A stretch of DNA of 64,000 bases, from contig NZ_CP065373.1 of NCBI RefSeq assembly GCF_015710575.1, positions 2,914,001-2,978,000 of the forward strand, in the 5' to 3' direction. Position numbers and translations under genes: made by a program. This document shows, piece by piece, positions 44,680 through 55,662 of this stretch. This DNA is from Mycolicibacterium mengxianglii. Its GTDB lineage: Bacteria > Actinomycetota > Actinomycetes > Mycobacteriales > Mycobacteriaceae. The notes under the pieces are model-generated. The model had not been told where the DNA came from. It worked only from the letters and a program-made list of their open reading frames with translations, and did no database searches. The first letter of the stretch is position 1; each line of letters opens with the position of its first letter.

Positions 44680-46077
44680 TCACGTCACCCGGCGCCCCTG
44701 AACGTAGACCTCGGCGATCGACGTCTCCCGGATCCCCATCAGCAAGCCGAAAAGTGTTTGGTCGCGGGCCAGTTCAGGGTCCTCGGACCGGTGGCCACGC
44801 TTGAGCGCTGCGTCGAGTTTGGGGGTGCGCCCGGGTTCGATGACCACGAAGTCCGCCTCTTTGCCGACGTCGAAGTTGCCGAACCGGTTTTCCATGTCGA
44901 GGGCGCGGGCGCCGCCGAGCGTGCCGAGAAAGAGCATTTCGGCGGGATGCATGGACACCCCTGCGTCGCCGGGTTCGGTGATGTGCTGTTTGAACGCGTC
45001 CCCCAGCACCCGAGGGATCAGGTACTCGTCACCCCCGCCCACGTCGCTGCCCGCTGAGATGTTCACCCCGGAGGCAACGGTGCGCTTCCATGGCATCGTG
45101 CCCGAACCCAGGAACAGCTGCGAGATGGGACAGTGCGAGATCGAGGTCCCGGTCTCGGCCATCCGCGCGAGTTCCCGGTCCTGGCAGTGCACGCTGTGCG
45201 CGAGGATGGTGCGCCGACCGAGCAGGCTCTTGCCGCCCGGTGTGGACCCGGGCAGGAATTTGCCGTCGTAGGTGTCCAGGTAGGAGTTGACCTGATAGTT
45301 CTCCTTGGTCATGTCCACCTCACCGGTACCGGGGCGGTTGTTCTCATTGAGGTGGCTGTGCACGTAGACGCCCAGGTCGCGTACTTCGTCGTAGAGGTCG
45401 CCGAGGTTCTCCAGCGTCTCCGGGGTCACCGACAGCGAGAAGCGCGGGACGATCGCGACGTGCAGCAGCGCGGTGTCCACGTCACCGGTGTCGGCGGCGT
45501 GCCACTTGTCGATCTCCTCGCGAGCCAGTCGGATGGCGTCCTCCTCCGAGGTCACCAGCGGCGTGGCGGTGTCGCCGCCGACGGTCTGGATCCCACGTCC
45601 GGCGACCACGCGCAGCCCCCGCTTCTGCGTCTCGGTGAACAGCGCGTCCTGCGCGTGCGGGAACGCCGAACCGAAGACCATCGCTGCTGTCGTGCCCGCC
45701 TCGACGCGGCGATCGCAGAAGTCCACCGCCGCCTGCTGCGCGAATTCCGGGTCGGCGAAGCGGGATTCGGAGGGGAACATACACAGGGTCAGCCATTCCA
45801 GGAGCTGACCGCCGCCGTACGCGTCGTAGGCGTAGGTCTGCGGAAAGTGGACGTGGGTGTCGACGAAGCCCGGGAGCAGGAATCCCGACGAGTGGTCGTG
45901 CACCGTCGCGGCGGCGTATTCGACGGGTAGCCCGGACTTTTCGCCGCAGTAGCCGACCTTGCCGTCGTCATCGACAACGAGCGCACCGTCGGGTATCGAC
46001 ACCAGTGCCCGCGCGGCCTCGGTGACCTTGGGACTTCCCGCCAGGTGGAAGATGTGGCCGAGATGGACATTGCTCAC
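44680..46077 (-). CDS. guaD: Guanine deaminase-type amidohydrolase
   Basis: A metal-dependent amidohydrolase expected to convert guanine to xanthine. Metal ligands are in LPGFVDTHVHFPQ (HxH), YVHSHLNEN, LAHSVHCQD and ISAGSDVGGGDEY (final Asp). LEWLTLCMFPSE and GMRFADPEFA-like spacing fit GuaD of the AtzA/TrzN-like branch. GTG 46077 (VSNVHLGHIFHL) with GGGAG 7 bases upstream is preferred, giving 465 residues; ATG 46119 is an alternative. Divergent from the ABM-domain gene across 254 bp. Confidence 0.85.
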   Translation of the reverse strand: MSNVHLGHIFHLAGSPKVTEAARALVSIPDGALVVDDDGKVGYCGEKSGLPVEYAAATVHDHSSGFLLPGFVDTHVHFPQTYAYDAYGGGQLLEWLTLCMFPSESRFADPEFAQQAAVDFCDRRVEAGTTAAMVFGSAFPHAQDALFTETQKRGLRVVAGRGIQTVGGDTATPLVTSEEDAIRLAREEIDKWHAADTGDVDTALLHVAIVPRFSLSVTPETLENLGDLYDEVRDLGVYVHSHLNENNRPGTGEVDMTKENYQVNSYLDTYDGKFLPGSTPGGKSLLGRRTILAHSVHCQDRELARMAETGTSISHCPISQLFLGSGTMPWKRTVASGVNISAGSDVGGGDEYLIPRVLGDAFKQHITEPGDAGVSMHPAEMLFLGTLGGARALDMENRFGNFDVGKEADFVVIEPGRTPKLDAALKRGHRSEDPELARDQTLFGLLMGIRETSIAEVYVQGRRVT

Positions 46078-46331
46078 GACGATGCTCCCGAGTTTCGTTG
46101 ATCCTGCCGGCGATTCCACCGACCAGCCCGAGACAACGGCGAAAAGCCCCGCGGGTCACCAGGATCAGGACCTCTTCCCAGCCGACCGACAGAAGATGCA
46201 GTGACAGTAGTCGTTACCTGCCCGATGTGCTTGGAACCTGAGTCACAGGGTCGGCGTCGATGGCAGTATCTAGCTGGCTTGCCGGCGGGGCGGGCCGGTT
46301 TCCACCGCAGCAACCGACCGGTGAGAGGTCC

Positions 46332-47303
46332 ATGACCACCCAGCAGGGCACCGACGACGCCGTGACAGTCATCATCGGCCTTCATGTGTGTCGTGGAGCC
46401 GAGCAGCAGTTCCTGGCCTGGCAACACACCATGAACGCCGCTGCGTCGCGCTACCGGGGTTTCCTCGCCGCCGAGGTCAATGAGCCCACCGAAGGGCGAC
46501 CGGACTGGGGCGTGGTGTACCGCTTCGACTCCCTGGCGAACCTGCGGACCTGGCTGGACAGCTCGACCCGGCAGTCGCTGCTGGCGGCAGGCGCCGAGTT
46601 CGTCGATGGGCCTCCGACCCAACAGGTGGTCAGCGGCGCCGACAAACCGGCCGATCAACTGGTGACCGTGGTGGTGACCCACCGGGTGCTTCCCGATCAG
46701 GTGGACGATTTCCTGGCCTGGCAGGAGCGGATGCAATTGGCCGAGAGCGAGTTCGACGGCTACCGGGGGGCCGAACTCTTCCGCCCCGTCGAGGGCGTGC
46801 AGGACGAATGGACCGCGATGTACCGCTACCGCAGCGCCGCCGACCTCGAAGCGTGGCTGGCGTCGGACACCCGCAGCCGGTTGCTCGAGGCAGGTAAGAA
46901 ATTCAGCGACTTCCAGATGCGCACGGTGGAAAGCTCATTCGGCAGCTGGTTCGCCTTCGACAAGAAGGGCCGCGACGTGGCCCCGCCCTCGGGGGTGAAG
47001 ACCTCGGTGGCGGTGTGGGTCGGCCTGTATCCGACGGTGGTGTTGTTGACGCTGGCAATGGACCCGCTGCACCTGCCGCTGTGGCTGGGCATGCTCGTCG
47101 GGAACCTGGTGTCCAGCTTCATCATGAGCTTCGTGGTCATGCCCTATTACGTCAACAAGCTGCTGGGCCGTTGGTTGTGGCCGCGTCCAGACGCCTCGAC
47201 AACGCAGGCCAACGTCCGCGGCGTGACCGTGGTCGCTGTCCTGACGGTGTTCTGGGCGCTGGTGTTCTACCTCGTGACTGCAGTGTTCTGGCCGCTTGCC
47301 TAG
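46332..47303 (+). CDS. Tandem antibiotic-biosynthesis-monooxygenase-domain membrane protein
   Basis: A 323-residue fusion. Two ABM-like ferredoxin folds (residues ~10-100 and ~110-205) share the pattern FLAWQHTMNAAASRYRGFLAAEV / FLAWQERMQLAESEFDGYRGAEL, so they look like an internal duplication. Three membrane helices follow (about 228-250, 255-280, 298-320). ABM domains are usually small, soluble, cofactorless oxygenases or stress enzymes; the membrane fusion suggests a surface-held quinone- or lipid-related role, which is inference. ATG 46332 has GAGAGG 5 bases upstream. It converges on rarD. Confidence 0.82.
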   Translation: MTTQQGTDDAVTVIIGLHVCRGAEQQFLAWQHTMNAAASRYRGFLAAEVNEPTEGRPDWGVVYRFDSLANLRTWLDSSTRQSLLAAGAEFVDGPPTQQVVSGADKPADQLVTVVVTHRVLPDQVDDFLAWQERMQLAESEFDGYRGAELFRPVEGVQDEWTAMYRYRSAADLEAWLASDTRSRLLEAGKKFSDFQMRTVESSFGSWFAFDKKGRDVAPPSGVKTSVAVWVGLYPTVVLLTLAMDPLHLPLWLGMLVGNLVSSFIMSFVVMPYYVNKLLGRWLWPRPDASTTQANVRGVTVVAVLTVFWALVFYLVTAVFWPLA

Positions 47304-47315
47304 CTGTCCTGACAC

Positions 47316-48230
47316 CTAGAGCAGCGGTAGCGGGGCCTTTTCGGTCGACCGTCTGGTCCGTACGATCGCGTCGACGCTGAACACCGCCAGGGCCACCCAG
47401 ATCAGGGCGAAGCCGAGCCAGCGCGCGGGTGGCATCGGTTCATGGCCGACGACGATGCCCCAGGTCAGCTGCATGGCCGGGGTGATGTACATCAGCAGCC
47501 CGAGCGTCACCAGCGGAAGACGTTGCGCCGCCGCGGCGAAGAACAGCAACGGGATCGCAGTGACCGGCCCGGACAGCACCATCAATGCGGTGTGCCACGA
47601 CCCGGAGCCCACGAAGTGGCCCTGTCCGCCGATCTCGATGACCGCGATATAGGCGATGGCCACCGGCGCGGCGATGGCCGATTCGATTCCGACACTGACC
47701 CTGGGATCGGTGGGTACAGCTTTTTTGACCGCGCCGTAGAGCCCGAAGGAAAAGGCCAATCCCAGGGCGATCCACGGCGGCGACCCCACCTGCACGGCCA
47801 GGATCACGACTGCGGTGACGGCGATGCCGAGGGCCACCCCCTGGGCCCTGGTCAACTTCTCCCGGAACAGCAGCATTCCGAGCGCGACGCTGACCAGCGG
47901 GTTGATGAAATATCCCAGGGCGGCGTCCACCACATGCCCGTTGTTGACGGCGTAGACGTAGATGACCCAGTTCACCGAGATCAGCCCGGAGGCGAGTACC
48001 AGTAGTAGCCATACCCGGCCGGTGATGGTGCGCAGGTCGCCGAATCGGCGCACGGCGGCAATGACGGCGACCATCAGCGCCAACGTCCACACGATGCGGT
48101 GTGCGAGCACCTCGAACGAGCCCGCCGGTTTCAGCAGCGGGAAGAACGCGGGGAACAGCCCCCAGCTCCCGTACGCGCCGAGGCCGTAGAGCAGTCCGGT
48201 GGATCTCGGCGCGGCCTCGGGGCCGCTCAC
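47316..48230 (-). CDS. rarD: RarD-type EamA-family permease
   Basis: A 304-residue member of the drug/metabolite transporter superfamily with about ten membrane helices and the RarD start [25 protein letters not shown]. The EamA repeats appear as [29 protein letters not shown] and [26 protein letters not shown] 48230 overlaps the pseudouridine synthase stop as GTGA. The longer reading upstream is in another gene and is rejected. The substrate is unknown; chloramphenicol resistance in the family name is historical. Confidence 0.9.
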   Translation of the reverse strand: MSGPEAAPRSTGLLYGLGAYGSWGLFPAFFPLLKPAGSFEVLAHRIVWTLALMVAVIAAVRRFGDLRTITGRVWLLLVLASGLISVNWVIYVYAVNNGHVVDAALGYFINPLVSVALGMLLFREKLTRAQGVALGIAVTAVVILAVQVGSPPWIALGLAFSFGLYGAVKKAVPTDPRVSVGIESAIAAPVAIAYIAVIEIGGQGHFVGSGSWHTALMVLSGPVTAIPLLFFAAAAQRLPLVTLGLLMYITPAMQLTWGIVVGHEPMPPARWLGFALIWVALAVFSVDAIVRTRRSTEKAPLPLL

Positions 48231-49153
48231 GCGTTCCCTTGGAGGACGTCGAGTGCGTGCTGCAGGTCTGCCGGGTAGGGACTGGTGATCTCGATCCGGC
48301 GGCCGTCGGCGGGATGGGCGAAGGCCAGCGACCGGGCGTGCAGCCACTGCCGTTGCAGCCCAAGCTTTTTGGCCAGTGTCGGATCCGCCCCGTAGGTGAG
48401 GTCGCCGCAGCAGGGATGGTGCAGGGCGGCGAAATGCACCCGGATCTGGTGGGTGCGGCCGGTCTCGAGGTGCACGTCGAGCAGGCTCGCCGAAACGAAC
48501 GCTTCCACGGTGTCGTAGTGCGTGACGCTGTTGCGGCCCCCCTCGGTGACCGCGAACTTCCAGTCGTGACCACGATGCCGGCCGATGGGCGCGTCGATGG
48601 TTCCGCTGGAGGGATCGGGATGCCCCTGGACCAGGGCGTGGTAACGCTTGTCCACGGTGCGCTGCTTGAACGCCCTCTTGAGCACGGTGTATGCGCGTTC
48701 GGAGAGCGCGACCACCATCACGCCGGAGGTGCCGACGTCGAGGCGGTGGACGATGCCCTGGCGTTCGTGGATGCCCGAGGTGCTGATCCGGAACCCGGCC
48801 GCAGCCAGCCCGCCCAGCACCGTGGGCCCGTGCCAGCCGACGGTGGCGTGTGCGGCGACCCCCGGGGGTTTGTCGACGGCGACGATGTCGTCGTCGGAGT
48901 ACAGGATCGTCATCCCCTCGATCTGTTCGGGGACGTTCTCCACCGGCGGTGGGGCCTCGGGCAGCCGCACCTCCAGCCACGCGCCGGCGGTGAGTTTGTC
49001 GGACTTGCCCGCCGGTGAGCCGTCGAGCGCCACACCGCCGTCTTCGGCGATCTCGGCGGCCACAGTCCGTGACAGCCCCAACAACCGCGCCAGCCCGGCG
49101 TCGACCCGCATCCCGGCCAGTCCCTCGGGGACCGGCATCGACCGTTCCGCCAT
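48227..49153 (-). CDS. RluD/RluA-family rRNA pseudouridine synthase (Rv1540-like)
   Basis: A 308-residue protein with an N-terminal S4 RNA-binding domain ([30 protein letters not shown]) and the RluA catalytic domain: [16 protein letters not shown] holds the catalytic Asp, and [24 protein letters not shown] is the conserved block. It should modify 23S rRNA uridines in the RluD class; exact sites cannot be read. ATG 49153 shares one base with the lspA stop (TGATG). Confidence 0.92.
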   Translation of the reverse strand: MAERSMPVPEGLAGMRVDAGLARLLGLSRTVAAEIAEDGGVALDGSPAGKSDKLTAGAWLEVRLPEAPPPVENVPEQIEGMTILYSDDDIVAVDKPPGVAAHATVGWHGPTVLGGLAAAGFRISTSGIHERQGIVHRLDVGTSGVMVVALSERAYTVLKRAFKQRTVDKRYHALVQGHPDPSSGTIDAPIGRHRGHDWKFAVTEGGRNSVTHYDTVEAFVSASLLDVHLETGRTHQIRVHFAALHHPCCGDLTYGADPTLAKKLGLQRQWLHARSLAFAHPADGRRIEITSPYPADLQHALDVLQGNA

Positions 49154-49785
49154 CACTGCCGCTCGGTGCCGGCGTCGGCGGTCCGTCGGCCTTCGGTGTC
49201 GAAGTCGTAGCCGAACAGCGACAGCACCACCAGCAGGATCGCTCCCCCGACGACAGCCGGGTCGGCGACGTTGAACACCGGCCACCATCCGATCGACAGG
49301 AAGTCCACCACGTGGCCGCGCAGCGGTCCCGGTGAGCGGAAGAACCGGTCCACCAGATTGCCCAGCGCGCCACCGAGGATCATGCCCAGACCCAGGGCCC
49401 ACCACGGCGAGACCAGCCGCCGGCCCATCCAGATGATGCCGATCACCACGCCGGTGGCCACCAGCGTGAGCACCCAGGTGTAACCGGTGGCCATGGAGAA
49501 GGCGGCCCCCGAGTTGCGCACCAGCGTCCAGGTCACGGTGTCACCGATGATCGACACCGGCTGCCCCGGGGTCAGTAGCCGAACCGCCAGCACCTTGGTG
49601 ACGATGTCCAGCGCCCACACCACCGCGGCCACCGACAGCAGCAGCTTCAGCCGCTTGCGGATCGGGCGGGTCTCGGAAGGCTCGACCGCCGGTTTCGCGT
49701 CGGTTTCCGCGGCCTCACTCGACTCGGTGGCGGGCGCTGTGGCCTCGGTCACCGGCTCCGACGAGCCGGATGTTTCGTCAGTCAC
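49153..49785 (-). CDS. lspA: Lipoprotein signal peptidase
   Basis: LspA (signal peptidase II) cleaves lipoprotein signal peptides after Lgt acts. The 210-residue protein has an unusually long acidic N-terminus (~40 residues, Thr/Glu/Ala-rich), then four membrane helices. Catalytic Asp residues lie in [12 protein letters not shown] and [13 protein letters not shown], with [13 protein letters not shown] also conserved. The start is ATG 49785. First of the lspA-rluD-type-rarD minus-strand set. Confidence 0.95.
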   Translation of the reverse strand: MTDETSGSSEPVTEATAPATESSEAAETDAKPAVEPSETRPIRKRLKLLLSVAAVVWALDIVTKVLAVRLLTPGQPVSIIGDTVTWTLVRNSGAAFSMATGYTWVLTLVATGVVIGIIWMGRRLVSPWWALGLGMILGGALGNLVDRFFRSPGPLRGHVVDFLSIGWWPVFNVADPAVVGGAILLVVLSLFGYDFDTEGRRTADAGTERQ

Positions 49786-49838
49786 CCGTCCATCATCCCC
49801 TAGCCGGCGGGGCCTCTGCGATCAGGCATGATCAGCGG

Positions 49839-50780
49839 ATGCCGCACCTCGTCGTGATCGCCACCGGAGGCACCATCTCCACCGTCACCGATTCCGACGG
49901 GGTGAAACGGCCCACCCGCAGCGCCGGCGACCTGCTGACCGCCGTAGCGCCCACGATGCACGTCGAGACCGTCGAACTGATGTCGATGGACAGCTCGAAG
50001 CTGCAACCGGCCGACTGGGATGTCATCCGCGATGCCGTCGTCGAGGCTGTCGCCGGCGGGGCCGTCGGCGTGGTGCTCACCCATGGCACCGACACCCTGG
50101 AAGAGACAGCGCTGTGGCTCGACCTCACCTACGACGGGTCCGTGCCGGTGGTGCTGACGGGCGCGCAGCGCAGTGCGGACACCCCGGACGCGGACGGTCC
50201 CGGCAACCTGCGCGACGCGCTGACCGTAGCCGCCAGTCCGCAGGCGGCCGGCTGGGGGGTGACGGTGTGTTTCGCCGGGCGCGTGCTGCAGCCGCTGGGT
50301 CTGCAGAAGGTCTCGACTGAGGATTTGAGTGGCTTCGCCGGCACGGTGCTCGCCACGGTCGACGGGGACCGCGTGGAAGTCGTCACCGGGAAGCAGCACG
50401 CATCGCTGGGCGCAGTGCGCGGGGCGACGGCGCCGCGGGTGGATGTGGTGCCGGTGTACGCCGGGGCCGATGCCGTGGCGATGGACGCTTTCGTCGCCGC
50501 CGGAGCGCGCGGGCTGGTCCTGCAAGCGGTGGGGTCGGGAAATGCCAGTGCCGCGGTGATCGACGGAGTCCGCAAGCACTGCGGTGCCGGTGTCACGGTC
50601 GTGGTGTCGACGCGGGTGCCGGGCGGGCGGGTCACCCCGGGTTACGGGCCGGGCCGGGCACTGGTGGACGCCGGGGCGCTGGTGCTGCCCAGGTTGCGGC
50701 CCCCGCAGGCCCGGGTGCTGCTGCTGGCGGCGCTGGGTGCGGGTCTACCGCCCGCCGATGTCGTCGCCCGATTCGGCTGA
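49839..50780 (+). CDS. ansA: L-asparaginase
   Basis: A type I/II bacterial L-asparaginase-family protein, 313 residues. The two catalytic Thr motifs are [11 protein letters not shown] (N-terminal) and [16 protein letters not shown] (with Thr-Asp-Thr). [20 protein letters not shown] is the typical following loop. ATG 49839 ([11 protein letters not shown]) has no ribosome site and a CATGAT hexamer 6 bases upstream, so leaderless translation is possible; a longer reading from 49770 overlaps lspA and is rejected. Its end overlaps the convergent dinX by 36 bp. Confidence 0.93.
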   Translation: MPHLVVIATGGTISTVTDSDGVKRPTRSAGDLLTAVAPTMHVETVELMSMDSSKLQPADWDVIRDAVVEAVAGGAVGVVLTHGTDTLEETALWLDLTYDGSVPVVLTGAQRSADTPDADGPGNLRDALTVAASPQAAGWGVTVCFAGRVLQPLGLQKVSTEDLSGFAGTVLATVDGDRVEVVTGKQHASLGAVRGATAPRVDVVPVYAGADAVAMDAFVAAGARGLVLQAVGSGNASAAVIDGVRKHCGAGVTVVVSTRVPGGRVTPGYGPGRALVDAGALVLPRLRPPQARVLLLAALGAGLPPADVVARFG

Positions 50781-52163
50781 GTTGTCCTCCAGGGTGTCCG
50801 CGTAGTCGGGCCAGTCCAGGCTGTCGACCGGGTTCGCGCTGGTGATGTCGGGGCTGTCGACGGGAAAGGTGCGCGCGACGCCCGGCCCGCTGGCCCGGGT
50901 TTCGAAGCGCACCGTCATCACCCCGTGCCCGGCCCCCTGGATCCAGCCATGACCCAGGTCGCGGTGGCGGACATCGTCGCCGATCCGCCAGAGTGCGCTC
51001 TCCGGAGACGGCGCGGCCACCGGGACCCTGGTGTCGCCCATCTCGGCCTCCTGCTGGTCCAGGTCGGGGAACAGTGACTCCTGCCGCACATCGGACAAAC
51101 CCGAAAAGCCCACGCCCAGAAGCCGGATCGGGCCGATGTCAACCGGGTCGAGCAGCAGCCGGCGGGCGGTGGCGGCCAATGTCGTGGCCTCGGTGGTCGC
51201 ATACGGCAGGGTCGCCGAGCGGGTCAGGGTGGACATGTCGGACTTCTTCAGCTTCACCGTCACCGTCCTGGCGCCGCGGCCGTCGCGCAGCAGCCGGCGG
51301 TGGGCGTGTTCGGCGATGGGACCGGTGGCCTCCCGGAGCTGGTCCAGTGTCGTCAGGTCGACGGCGAAGGTGGATTCGGCGCTGATCTGTTTGGCTTCCG
51401 CGCGTTCGGCGACGGGCCGGTCGTCGATACCGCGGGCCAGCCGGTGCAACGCCGGACCCACCGTCGCGCCCAGGATGCTGGCCGCCTCGCTGTCGGCCAG
51501 CGCGGCGAGCTGGCCGATGGTCTCGATGCCGAGGCGGTGCAGCTTGTCCTCGGCGACGGGCCCGATCCCCCACAGTCGCCGCACCGGTAGCCCGGCGAGC
51601 AGCACCCGTTCCTCGTCGGGGCGCACCACTTTGATGCCGTCCGGCTTGGCCAGCCCGGAGGCGATCTTGGCGATCTGCTTGCCCGAGCCCGCACCGACCG
51701 AGGCCACCAAACCGGTCTCGGTGCGCACCCGTTGGCGCAGCGCCTCACAGAACGAGTCGACCTCGGTGGCGGTGGCGCCGACCAGTTCGGCGGGCTCGCC
51801 GAACGCCTCATCGAAGGACAGTTGCTCGAGCACCGGCACCACCGCGCGGATGGTCTCGAACACCCGACGGCTGGCCAGCCCGTAGACGACACCGCGCGGC
51901 GGCAGCACGACCGCCCCGATACCGACCAGGCGGCGGGCCTGGTGCATGGGCATCGCCGAGCGGGCTCCGAACACCCGGGCCTCATAGCTGGCTCCGGCCA
52001 CCACACCGCGCCCGCCGAGCCCACCGACAAGTACCGGACGGCCGCGCAGCGTGGGCCGGGTGAGCTGCTCGACGGAGGCGAAGAACGCATCCATGTCCAG
52101 GTGCAGCACCCACCTGTCCGACGCCCGGACCCGCTCAGTCACGACTGCTGATCGTAGGTGCAC
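50745..52163 (-). CDS. dinX: Y-family DNA polymerase IV (DinX/DinB1)
   Basis: A 472-residue translesion polymerase. Palm motifs are [15 protein letters not shown] and [32 protein letters not shown] follows, then helix-hairpin-helix and little-finger domains. QESLFPDLD (about residue 360) is a beta-clamp-binding motif, and a further ~100-residue C-terminal region is present, as in the longer mycobacterial DinB1. GTG 52163 or GTG 52142 could be the start. Next to ansA, as in M. tuberculosis. Confidence 0.93.
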   Translation of the reverse strand: MHLRSAVVTERVRASDRWVLHLDMDAFFASVEQLTRPTLRGRPVLVGGLGGRGVVAGASYEARVFGARSAMPMHQARRLVGIGAVVLPPRGVVYGLASRRVFETIRAVVPVLEQLSFDEAFGEPAELVGATATEVDSFCEALRQRVRTETGLVASVGAGSGKQIAKIASGLAKPDGIKVVRPDEERVLLAGLPVRRLWGIGPVAEDKLHRLGIETIGQLAALADSEAASILGATVGPALHRLARGIDDRPVAERAEAKQISAESTFAVDLTTLDQLREATGPIAEHAHRRLLRDGRGARTVTVKLKKSDMSTLTRSATLPYATTEATTLAATARRLLLDPVDIGPIRLLGVGFSGLSDVRQESLFPDLDQQEAEMGDTRVPVAAPSPESALWRIGDDVRHRDLGHGWIQGAGHGVMTVRFETRASGPGVARTFPVDSPDITSANPVDSLDWPDYADTLEDNSAESGDDIGGR

Positions 52164-52173
52164 CCGCGCAGCG

Positions 52174-53676
52174 TCAGCGCTGGGACAGCTCCCGCACGGT
52201 CGGGTAGATCCGCAGGTACCGCTGGTACATCGCCTGGTACTGCTCAGCGATATCGGGACGCGGTGGGATGGACTTCACGGTCCGGGTCATCGCCGCGGCG
52301 GCCGCCCGCAGGTCGGAGTGGATACCGACGGCGCAGCCGGCCATCATCGCCGCCCCCAGGGCGGTGGTCTCCGACTCAGCGCAGATGTCCACCTGCCTGC
52401 CGGTGACGTCGGCGATGATCTGCGACCACATGGGGCTGCGCGAACCGCCGCCGGTGGCGAGGAACCTCGACACCGGTACCCCGGTGTCGGATTCGACGCC
52501 CTCGACCTGCAGCCGCACCTCGTATGCGGCGCCTTCCAGCAGCGAGCGGTAGAAGTGGGCGCCGGTGTGGATACCTGACCAGCCCAGCACCGTCCCGCGC
52601 GCGGCGCCCTCCCAGTACGGGGTCTGCGCACCGTTCCAGTACGGGACGGCGAACAGCCCGTCGCTGCCTGGTGGCACCGCACCTGCGCGGTGTTCCAGGT
52701 CCTCTTCACGGGCAACGCACCCCGCGTCGGTGTCCTTGGCCAGCAGCGCGGGGGCGAAGGTGTCGATGAACCACGACACCAGGTAGGTGCCGGACTGGGT
52801 GAACGCTTCCAGCAGATAGCCCTGGCCGGCAGCGTCGAGCACGGTGCGGTACTTGCGTGACCAGCGGTAGTCCGGCGAGACGTAACCCGCGACCAGCGCG
52901 GTACCGACGTTGAGATACATGGTGTCGGCCTCGGTGACCCCGGTACCCAGTGCTGCGCACTGTCCGTCACCGGCGGCCGCGACGACCAGGGTTCCCGGTG
53001 CCAGCCCCAGCTCCGCGGCAATATCGTCGACCACCGGTCCGATCACGCCGCCCGGCGTGGCGATCTCGGGCAGTTGCGCGGGATCCACCCCGGCGATCGC
53101 GCACAGTTCCGGGGACCACTGCTGGGACGCCAGATCCATCAGGCCCAGAGAGTCACAGCTGGAGGCGCTGCTGACCCAGCGGCCGGTCAGCCGGGCGTGC
53201 AGGAAGGCCGAGACATCGGCGACACGGGCACTGCGCCGCAGCGTTTCGGGTTCGTGTTCGCGCAGCCAGGCGAGCTTGAAGATCGCAGGGGTGATGTCGG
53301 GGACCCGGCCGGAGATGCGATGGGTTTCCTCGGAGCCGTACCGGGCGACCTGGGGTACCGACCGGTTGTCGGCCCACACGATCGCCGGGCGTACTGGCTC
53401 CCCGGCGTCGTCGATGCAGACGAAGGTCTCGCGCTGATGTGTGACGGCGACAGCGGCCACCCGGTTGCGGTCGACCCCGGACATTGCCGTCTTGATGACG
53501 GCACTGGTGGCCCGCCACCAGTCGTGTGCGTTCTGCTCATGCCGGCCCTCGGGCGTTTTCGCCATCGGGAACGTCTGCCGTCCTGAGCTCAACGAGCGGC
53601 CGTCGGGGCCGAACACCACCGCCTTGGCGCCGCTGGTCGAGCAGTCGACGGCCAACACCAGGTCTGCACCGGCCAT
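52174..53676 (-). CDS. FGGY-family carbohydrate kinase
   Basis: A 500-residue sugar kinase. The N-terminal ATPase motif is [17 protein letters not shown], and the second half has [11 protein letters not shown] and [21 protein letters not shown]. It resembles xylulokinase/erythritol-kinase-like members, but the substrate cannot be read. ATG 53676 is chosen because GAGGAGG lies 8 bases upstream; ATG 53709 would add 11 residues. It is divergent from the class II aldolase and so is probably part of a pathway ketose (or polyol) to ketose phosphate to aldol cleavage. Confidence 0.88.
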   Translation of the reverse strand: MAGADLVLAVDCSTSGAKAVVFGPDGRSLSSGRQTFPMAKTPEGRHEQNAHDWWRATSAVIKTAMSGVDRNRVAAVAVTHQRETFVCIDDAGEPVRPAIVWADNRSVPQVARYGSEETHRISGRVPDITPAIFKLAWLREHEPETLRRSARVADVSAFLHARLTGRWVSSASSCDSLGLMDLASQQWSPELCAIAGVDPAQLPEIATPGGVIGPVVDDIAAELGLAPGTLVVAAAGDGQCAALGTGVTEADTMYLNVGTALVAGYVSPDYRWSRKYRTVLDAAGQGYLLEAFTQSGTYLVSWFIDTFAPALLAKDTDAGCVAREEDLEHRAGAVPPGSDGLFAVPYWNGAQTPYWEGAARGTVLGWSGIHTGAHFYRSLLEGAAYEVRLQVEGVESDTGVPVSRFLATGGGSRSPMWSQIIADVTGRQVDICAESETTALGAAMMAGCAVGIHSDLRAAAAAMTRTVKSIPPRPDIAEQYQAMYQRYLRIYPTVRELSQR

Positions 53677-53727
53677 CCCGGAGTCCTCCTCGTCGGCAGA
53701 GTGATCCATGCAACAGTGTTAGTTATA

Positions 53728-53738
53728 ACATGGGATGT
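53728..53738. promoter_or_regulatory. ACAT-GGG-ATGT site between kinase and aldolase genes
   Basis: Short inverted repeat ACAT/ATGT in an AT-rich patch that also contains GTTATAAC and GTTAGATAAC. Similar ACAT/ATGT pairs occur upstream of the sugar-binding protein and the alcohol dehydrogenase genes. It is a candidate operator for the DeoR regulator encoded at 55663; spacer lengths differ between sites, so the assignment is weak. Confidence 0.4.
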
Positions 53739-53792
53739 GTTAGATAACCCCGGGGCGCCGCGCGCCCACCGTCTGTCAACGAAAGGCCTGCC

Positions 53793-54449
53793 GTGACCTC
53801 CGCCGTCCCCAACCTAGACTCCGCCCGCGCCGAGGTGGTGACCTACGCCAATCGACTCACCTCCGACGGTCTGGTCGTCGGCACTTCCGGCAACATCTCG
53901 GTGCGGGTGGGCGATCTGATCGCGGTCACCCCGTCCGGTGTCGACTACGCGACGATGCGACCCGAGGACGTGCCGGTGGTGCGCCTCGACGGGAGCGTGG
54001 TCGACGGGGCGCTGAAACCCACCAGCGAGCTCCCGATGCACCTGCGGTGCTATCAGGACTTCGACGCCACCGCCGTGGTGCACACGCATTCGGCTGCTGC
54101 TACGGCACTTTCGTTGCTGCGCGATGCCGTCCCGCTGGTGCATTACCAGCTGGCGATGTTCGGGGGCCAGGTGCGGGTGGCGCCGTACCGCACCTACGGC
54201 ACGGCGGAGCTGGCGGACTCCATGGCCCTGGCACTGCACGAACGCAGTGCCACCATCCTGGCCAACCACGGCACCATCGCGTTCTCGCATTCCCTCGGAC
54301 ACGCCTTCGACAAGGTGAGCCAACTCGAGTGGCTGTGTGACGTGTGGCTGCGTGCGGCGGCGGTGGGAACCCCGCGCGAGCTCAGCGCCGAGGAGCTGGA
54401 GTCGGTGGTCGAAAAGTTCGGCACGTACGGCCAGCCGAAAACGTCGTGA
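53793..54449 (+). CDS. Class II aldolase/adducin-family protein (fuculose-phosphate-aldolase-like)
   Basis: A 218-residue zinc aldolase. SGNISVRVGDLIAVTPSGVDY is the phosphate-binding N-terminus; PMHLRCYQ supplies the catalytic acid (here Glu in TSELPMH), and [13 protein letters not shown] plus ILANHGTIAF carry the zinc histidines. It should cleave a ketose 1-phosphate or 5-phosphate (FucA/AraD type). The start is GTG 53793 with GAAAGG upstream. Between the kinase and the sugar-binding protein. Confidence 0.88.
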   Translation: MTSAVPNLDSARAEVVTYANRLTSDGLVVGTSGNISVRVGDLIAVTPSGVDYATMRPEDVPVVRLDGSVVDGALKPTSELPMHLRCYQDFDATAVVHTHSAAATALSLLRDAVPLVHYQLAMFGGQVRVAPYRTYGTAELADSMALALHERSATILANHGTIAFSHSLGHAFDKVSQLEWLCDVWLRAAAVGTPRELSAEELESVVEKFGTYGQPKTS

Positions 54450-54468
54450 CCCACGGCACATTACCTTC

Positions 54469-54520
54469 TTGACTAGTTATAAATCACGGTTAGCATGTTA
54501 TTTCTCACATCAAAATGTGA
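54469..54520 (+). promoter_or_regulatory. Promoter and operator of the sugar-binding protein gene
   Basis: TTGACT (54469-54474) and TAGCAT (54491-54496), 16 bases apart, look like -35 and -10 elements. Just downstream, TCACAT-CAAA-ATGTGA (54505-54520) is a perfect 6-bp inverted repeat covering the expected start of transcription, a classic repressor position. The DeoR-family protein encoded downstream is the obvious candidate. Confidence 0.65.
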
Positions 54521-54545
54521 AGTAGCTCGGCCGTGAAGGGATGAC

Positions 54546-55589
54546 ATGACGCTTTTGAAGACGCGCAGGGCCGCACTCGCGGCACTCGCCGGTGCTGCCG
54601 TTGTCACCATGGGGACAGTGACGGCCTGCGGTGCCGGTGACAGCGGCGCCTCCGACGGACGCAAGACCATCGGTGTGACGGTGTACGACATGAGTTCGTT
54701 CATCACCGCGGGCAAGTCGGGTATGGAGACCTACGCCGCCGCCAACGACATCGACCTGGTGTGGAAGTCCGCCGGCGGCGATGTCAGCACCCAGGCCGAC
54801 CAGGTGGACCAGTACATCAATCAGGGTGTCGACGCGATCATCGTCGTTCCCGTACAAGCGGATTCGCTGCAGCCGCAGATCGAGGCGGCCAACAACGCCG
54901 ACGTCCCGGTTCTGGCGGTCAACGCCGCACTCTCCGACGACTCGAAGCTCGCCGCCACCGTGCTGCCCGACGACGTTGCCGCCGGCAAGCAACAGATGCA
55001 GCAGATGGTGGACAAGCTCGGCGGCCGGGGCAACATCGTGATCCTGCAGACCAAACTCGGCTCGTCCTACGAAATCGACCGCACCGCAGGCAATCAGGAG
55101 GTGTTGGCCGCCAATCCGGACATCAAGGTGCTGGCGATGGACACCGGTGACAACACCCGCGACATCGCCGTGAACAAGATGCGGAACTGGATCACCGCTT
55201 TCGGTCCGCAGATCGACGGCATCGTCGCTCAGAACGACGATATGGGCCTCGGTGCCCTGCAGGCGGTCAAAGAAGCCGGCCTGAGCATCCCCATCGTCGG
55301 CATCGACGGAATCGAAGACGGCCTCAACGCCGTCAAGAGCGGTGATTTCATCGCGACGTCGTTGCAGCACGGCACCATCGAGCTCGCCGGCGGGCTGGCG
55401 GTGGCCAAGCGGGTCGCCGACGGCGAGGACATGTCCCGGGAGTTCGTGTACACGATGCCGCCGGTGGACGCCGGCAACATCGACGAGGTGCTCAGCAATG
55501 TGGTCACCGATCGGCAGGCGCTGCTGGACCGCCTTCCCGCGGTCATCGACAAGAACGTCGAGACCGGCGACATGGCCAACGAGAACTAG
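54546..55589 (+). CDS. Sugar ABC-transporter substrate-binding lipoprotein (RbsB-like)
   Basis: A 347-residue periplasmic-binding-protein type 1 fold. Basic start (KTRRAA), hydrophobic core and lipobox VTAC with Cys28 mark it as a lipoprotein, thus an Lgt/LspA client. [58 protein letters not shown] and [17 protein letters not shown] are family segments. No permease or ATPase gene of the transporter is found in the window. ATG 54546 follows GAAGGGA; an overlapping ATG at 54541 stops after two codons. Confidence 0.9.
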   Translation: MTLLKTRRAALAALAGAAVVTMGTVTACGAGDSGASDGRKTIGVTVYDMSSFITAGKSGMETYAAANDIDLVWKSAGGDVSTQADQVDQYINQGVDAIIVVPVQADSLQPQIEAANNADVPVLAVNAALSDDSKLAATVLPDDVAAGKQQMQQMVDKLGGRGNIVILQTKLGSSYEIDRTAGNQEVLAANPDIKVLAMDTGDNTRDIAVNKMRNWITAFGPQIDGIVAQNDDMGLGALQAVKEAGLSIPIVGIDGIEDGLNAVKSGDFIATSLQHGTIELAGGLAVAKRVADGEDMSREFVYTMPPVDAGNIDEVLSNVVTDRQALLDRLPAVIDKNVETGDMANEN

Positions 55590-55662
55590 GTAGAAGCACC
55601 GGAGCTGGTTAGGCTCGGCTCGTCGGTGGACGAGCCGAGTCCGGCCGGGAGGAGCTGGGTTG

